64,000 bases of DNA. Source: Gammaproteobacteria bacterium HGW-Gammaproteobacteria-1 (GTDB taxonomy: Bacteria > Pseudomonadota > Gammaproteobacteria > Thiohalomonadales > Thiohalomonadaceae). The position numbers and the translations under genes are program-made. The stretch is from contig PGZL01000003.1 in NCBI GenBank assembly GCA_002840095.1, positions 62,001 to 126,000 on the forward strand. Reading direction: 5' to 3'. The notes beneath the pieces were generated by a model. That model ran no database searches. It was not told the DNA's origin and worked only from the letters and a program-made list of their open reading frames with translations. Of the stretch, positions 62,595-64,000 are shown one piece after another. Each line of letters begins with the position of its first letter. The first letter of the stretch is position 1.

Positions 62595-62956
62595 TGGTGG
62601 AGGCGGCGGGAATCGAACCCGCGTCCGCAAGTCCTCTGCCATTGGTTCTACATGCTTAGCCACGCCATTAATTTAACCGGCAGCAACCCGACGGGCAGGG
62701 CGCACTGACGGCGAGTCCGGTAAGGTTTTAGCGACGCGGCCCCGAACAAACCTTGTCGCGATCCTGTGAGAGTCGACCCCTGATTGCGGACGCACAGGCA
62801 CGTATCCGGTCAGAGGGCACCCTACTGGGTTTTAAGCAGCGAGTGCGTAGTTGTCGTCGTTGGCAACTATATGGTTTGCAGCTGGATTTACGAGGTAGTC
62901 TGCGCCTCGGCATGCACCTCCGGTTTCGCAACCCACGTCGAAGCCAGGTCGCCCCC
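62595..62956 (-). ncRNA. ssrA: Transfer-messenger RNA (tmRNA)
   Basis: The 5' end GGGGGCGACCTGGCTTCGACG and the 3' end GGTTCGATTCCCGCCGCCTCCACCA-type tRNA-like half are both present on the minus strand, 362 bases apart, with encoded CCA. The tag frame begins GCC at 62864 and reads ANDDNYALAA to a TAA (62834-62832), a typical gammaproteobacterial tag. It rescues stalled ribosomes together with SmpB, encoded just upstream on the same strand. Confidence 0.97.
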
Positions 62957-62977
62957 ATTGATGTCGGAACATTGGAG

Positions 62978-63006
62978 ATGATAGCGGCAGGAAAGTTCCC
63001 TGTCAC
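62978..63006 (-). promoter_or_regulatory. Promoter of the tmRNA gene
   Basis: On the minus strand GTGACA (63006-63001), 17 bases and TATCAT (62983-62978) form a strong sigma-70-type promoter. Transcription would begin roughly 15 bases before the mature tmRNA 5' end, consistent with 5' processing. Confidence 0.7.
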
Positions 63007-63025
63007 GGTAAAACGGCGGCAGCCG

Positions 63026-63511
63026 TCAGCGCGAGCTCTTCATCAGGCGCTGTTTCTCGCGCTGCCAGTCGCGGTCGCGCTCGACGTCGCGCTTGTCGTG
63101 GGCCTGCTTGCCCTTGGCAAGCCCCAGCTCGACCTTGCAGGTGCCGCGCTTCCAGTACAGCGACAGGGCGATGAGGGTATAGCCCTTGCGCTCCACGGCG
63201 CCGATGAGCTTGTCCAGTTCCTGGCGGTGCAGCAGCAGCTTGCGGGTGCGCTTGGGATCGGGCACGTAATGGGTGGACACCGTGGGCAGCGGGGTGATCA
63301 GGGCGCCCAGCAGCCAGGCCTCGTTATCCTTGATGATGACGTAGCTGTCCACCAGCTGGACGCGGCCGGCGCGCAGGCTCTTGACCTCCCAGCCTTCCAG
63401 CGCGATGCCGGCCTCCATGCGATCTTCGATGAAGAAGTCGTGGCGCGCCTTTTTGTTGGCGGCGATGGTGCTGGTGCCGGCGCCTTTGGTGGTTGAGCTC
63501 TGTTTCGACAT
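63026..63511 (-). CDS. smpB: SsrA-binding protein SmpB
   Basis: Partner of tmRNA in trans-translation, 161 residues. Family blocks are [56 protein letters not shown] and [29 protein letters not shown]. The C-terminal tail [17 protein letters not shown] enters the mRNA channel. It lies 69 bases upstream of ssrA on the same strand. The start is the ATG at 63511. Confidence 0.97.
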   Translation of the reverse strand: MSKQSSTTKGAGTSTIAANKKARHDFFIEDRMEAGIALEGWEVKSLRAGRVQLVDSYVIIKDNEAWLLGALITPLPTVSTHYVPDPKRTRKLLLHRQELDKLIGAVERKGYTLIALSLYWKRGTCKVELGLAKGKQAHDKRDVERDRDWQREKQRLMKSSR

Positions 63512-63617
63512 GGGGCGGCATTATACGGGGCTGTCTGGGCGGAAGCGATCGGCATCTGTTGAGGCGCGTGGCGAATTCACCGACAATTGCGCCGATTCGG
63601 GGAAAACGGGGAGAACC

Positions 63618-64000
63618 ATGAAGTCATCGAGGGAGCCCATACACGGTCAGTGGTCGTCGCGCTGGGCCTTCGTACTGGCCGCCACCGGTTCGGCGGTGGG
63701 GCTGGGTAATATCTGGAAATTCCCCTACATCACCGGCGAGAACGGCGGCGGCGCCTTCGTCCTGCTGTACCTGGTGTGCATCGTCCTTATCGGCATCCCC
63801 ATCATGATGGCCGAGATCATGCTCGGCCGCCGCGGCCGGCGCAGCCCCATCAACACCATGCGCCATCTGGCCCAGGAGGAGGGGCGCCACGGCGGGTGGC
63901 GCTATCTGGGCTGGCTGGGCATTCTGTCGGGCTTCCTGATCCTGTCCTATTACAGCGTCATCGCCGGCTGGGCCCTGGCGTACCTGGTACGCACCGCCGG
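63618..64000 (+). CDS. Sodium-dependent transporter, NSS family (truncated by window edge)
   Basis: The frame starts at the ATG at 63618 after GGGGAGAACC and is open at the window end (127 residues visible). The opening GQWSSRWAFVLAATGSAVGLGNIWKFPYITGENGGGAFVLLYLVCIVLIGIPIMMAEI is the unmistakable first two helices of neurotransmitter:sodium symporters, including the unwound TM1 sodium/substrate motif. Substrate unknown, probably an amino acid. Confidence 0.95.
   Translation, partial: MKSSREPIHGQWSSRWAFVLAATGSAVGLGNIWKFPYITGENGGGAFVLLYLVCIVLIGIPIMMAEIMLGRRGRRSPINTMRHLAQEEGRHGGWRYLGWLGILSGFLILSYYSVIAGWALAYLVRTA

Overview
The window is GC-rich (clearly above 55%), densely coded DNA from a motile gammaproteobacterium with c-type-cytochrome respiration. 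It encodes a Gammaproteobacteria-style polar-flagellum regulon (FleQ/FleS/FleR, sigma-54 and sigma-28 promoters, FlaG, CheV). It also encodes flavocytochrome c sulfide dehydrogenase and a clade II (Sec-type) nitrous oxide reductase cluster. Together these suggest a sulfur-oxidising, N2O-respiring lineage of the Chromatiales/Thiohalomonadales kind. That placement is inferred from gene content, not from a search.

Left part (1-10.1 kb). A minus-strand sucrose operon encodes fructokinase, a sucrose-phosphate synthase/phosphatase fusion and sucrose synthase, followed by a truncated GspE/PilB-type N-terminal gene. The synthase/phosphatase gene has no ATG, GTG or TTG at its conserved N-terminus and appears to start at an AUC codon behind a strong ribosome binding site. 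Then come cheV-cheR (minus strand) and flgA-flgM-flgN (plus strand), divergent around sigma-28 and sigma-54 promoters.

Respiratory block (10.1-26.8 kb). It contains nosZ, a monohaem and a dihaem cytochrome c, nosB-like, nosD, nosG, nosH, nosF, nosL, nosY, an uncharacterised anchored protein and a SCO protein. On the minus strand are a dihaem cytochrome c, fccB-fccA, a secreted ankyrin-repeat protein and a NapC/NirT tetrahaem cytochrome. Four FNR/DNR-type boxes (TTGAY-N4-ATCAA) lie before nosZ, before each of the next two cytochrome genes, and before the oppositely oriented dihaem cytochrome. The block separates flgMN from flgB and ends at tRNA-Ala(CGC) and tRNA-Arg(CCT).

Flagellar block (27.2-58.2 kb). 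The genes are flgBCDEFGHIJ, flgKL, a large TPR-glycosyltransferase-pyruvyltransferase fusion, fliC, flaG, fliD, fliS, fliT, fleQ, fleS, fleR, fliEFGHIJK and fliA. Sigma-54 sites are readable before flgA, flgB, fliD, fleS and fliE. Sigma-28 sites are readable before flgM, fliC and cheV. The fusion gene, placed directly before fliC, is a candidate for flagellin or surface-glycan modification. The export and switch genes fliLMNOPQR, flhAB and flhF/fleN are not between fliK and fliA and must lie elsewhere.

Right end (58.2-64 kb). Housekeeping genes: a YqiB-like DUF1249 protein, an MFS exporter, a lone iscU, a CbiM-like membrane protein, an EAL-HDOD protein, the tmRNA (tag ANDDNYALAA) with smpB beside it, and the start of a sodium-dependent NSS transporter that runs off the window. 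No rRNA, insertion sequence, integrase or CRISPR array was seen.
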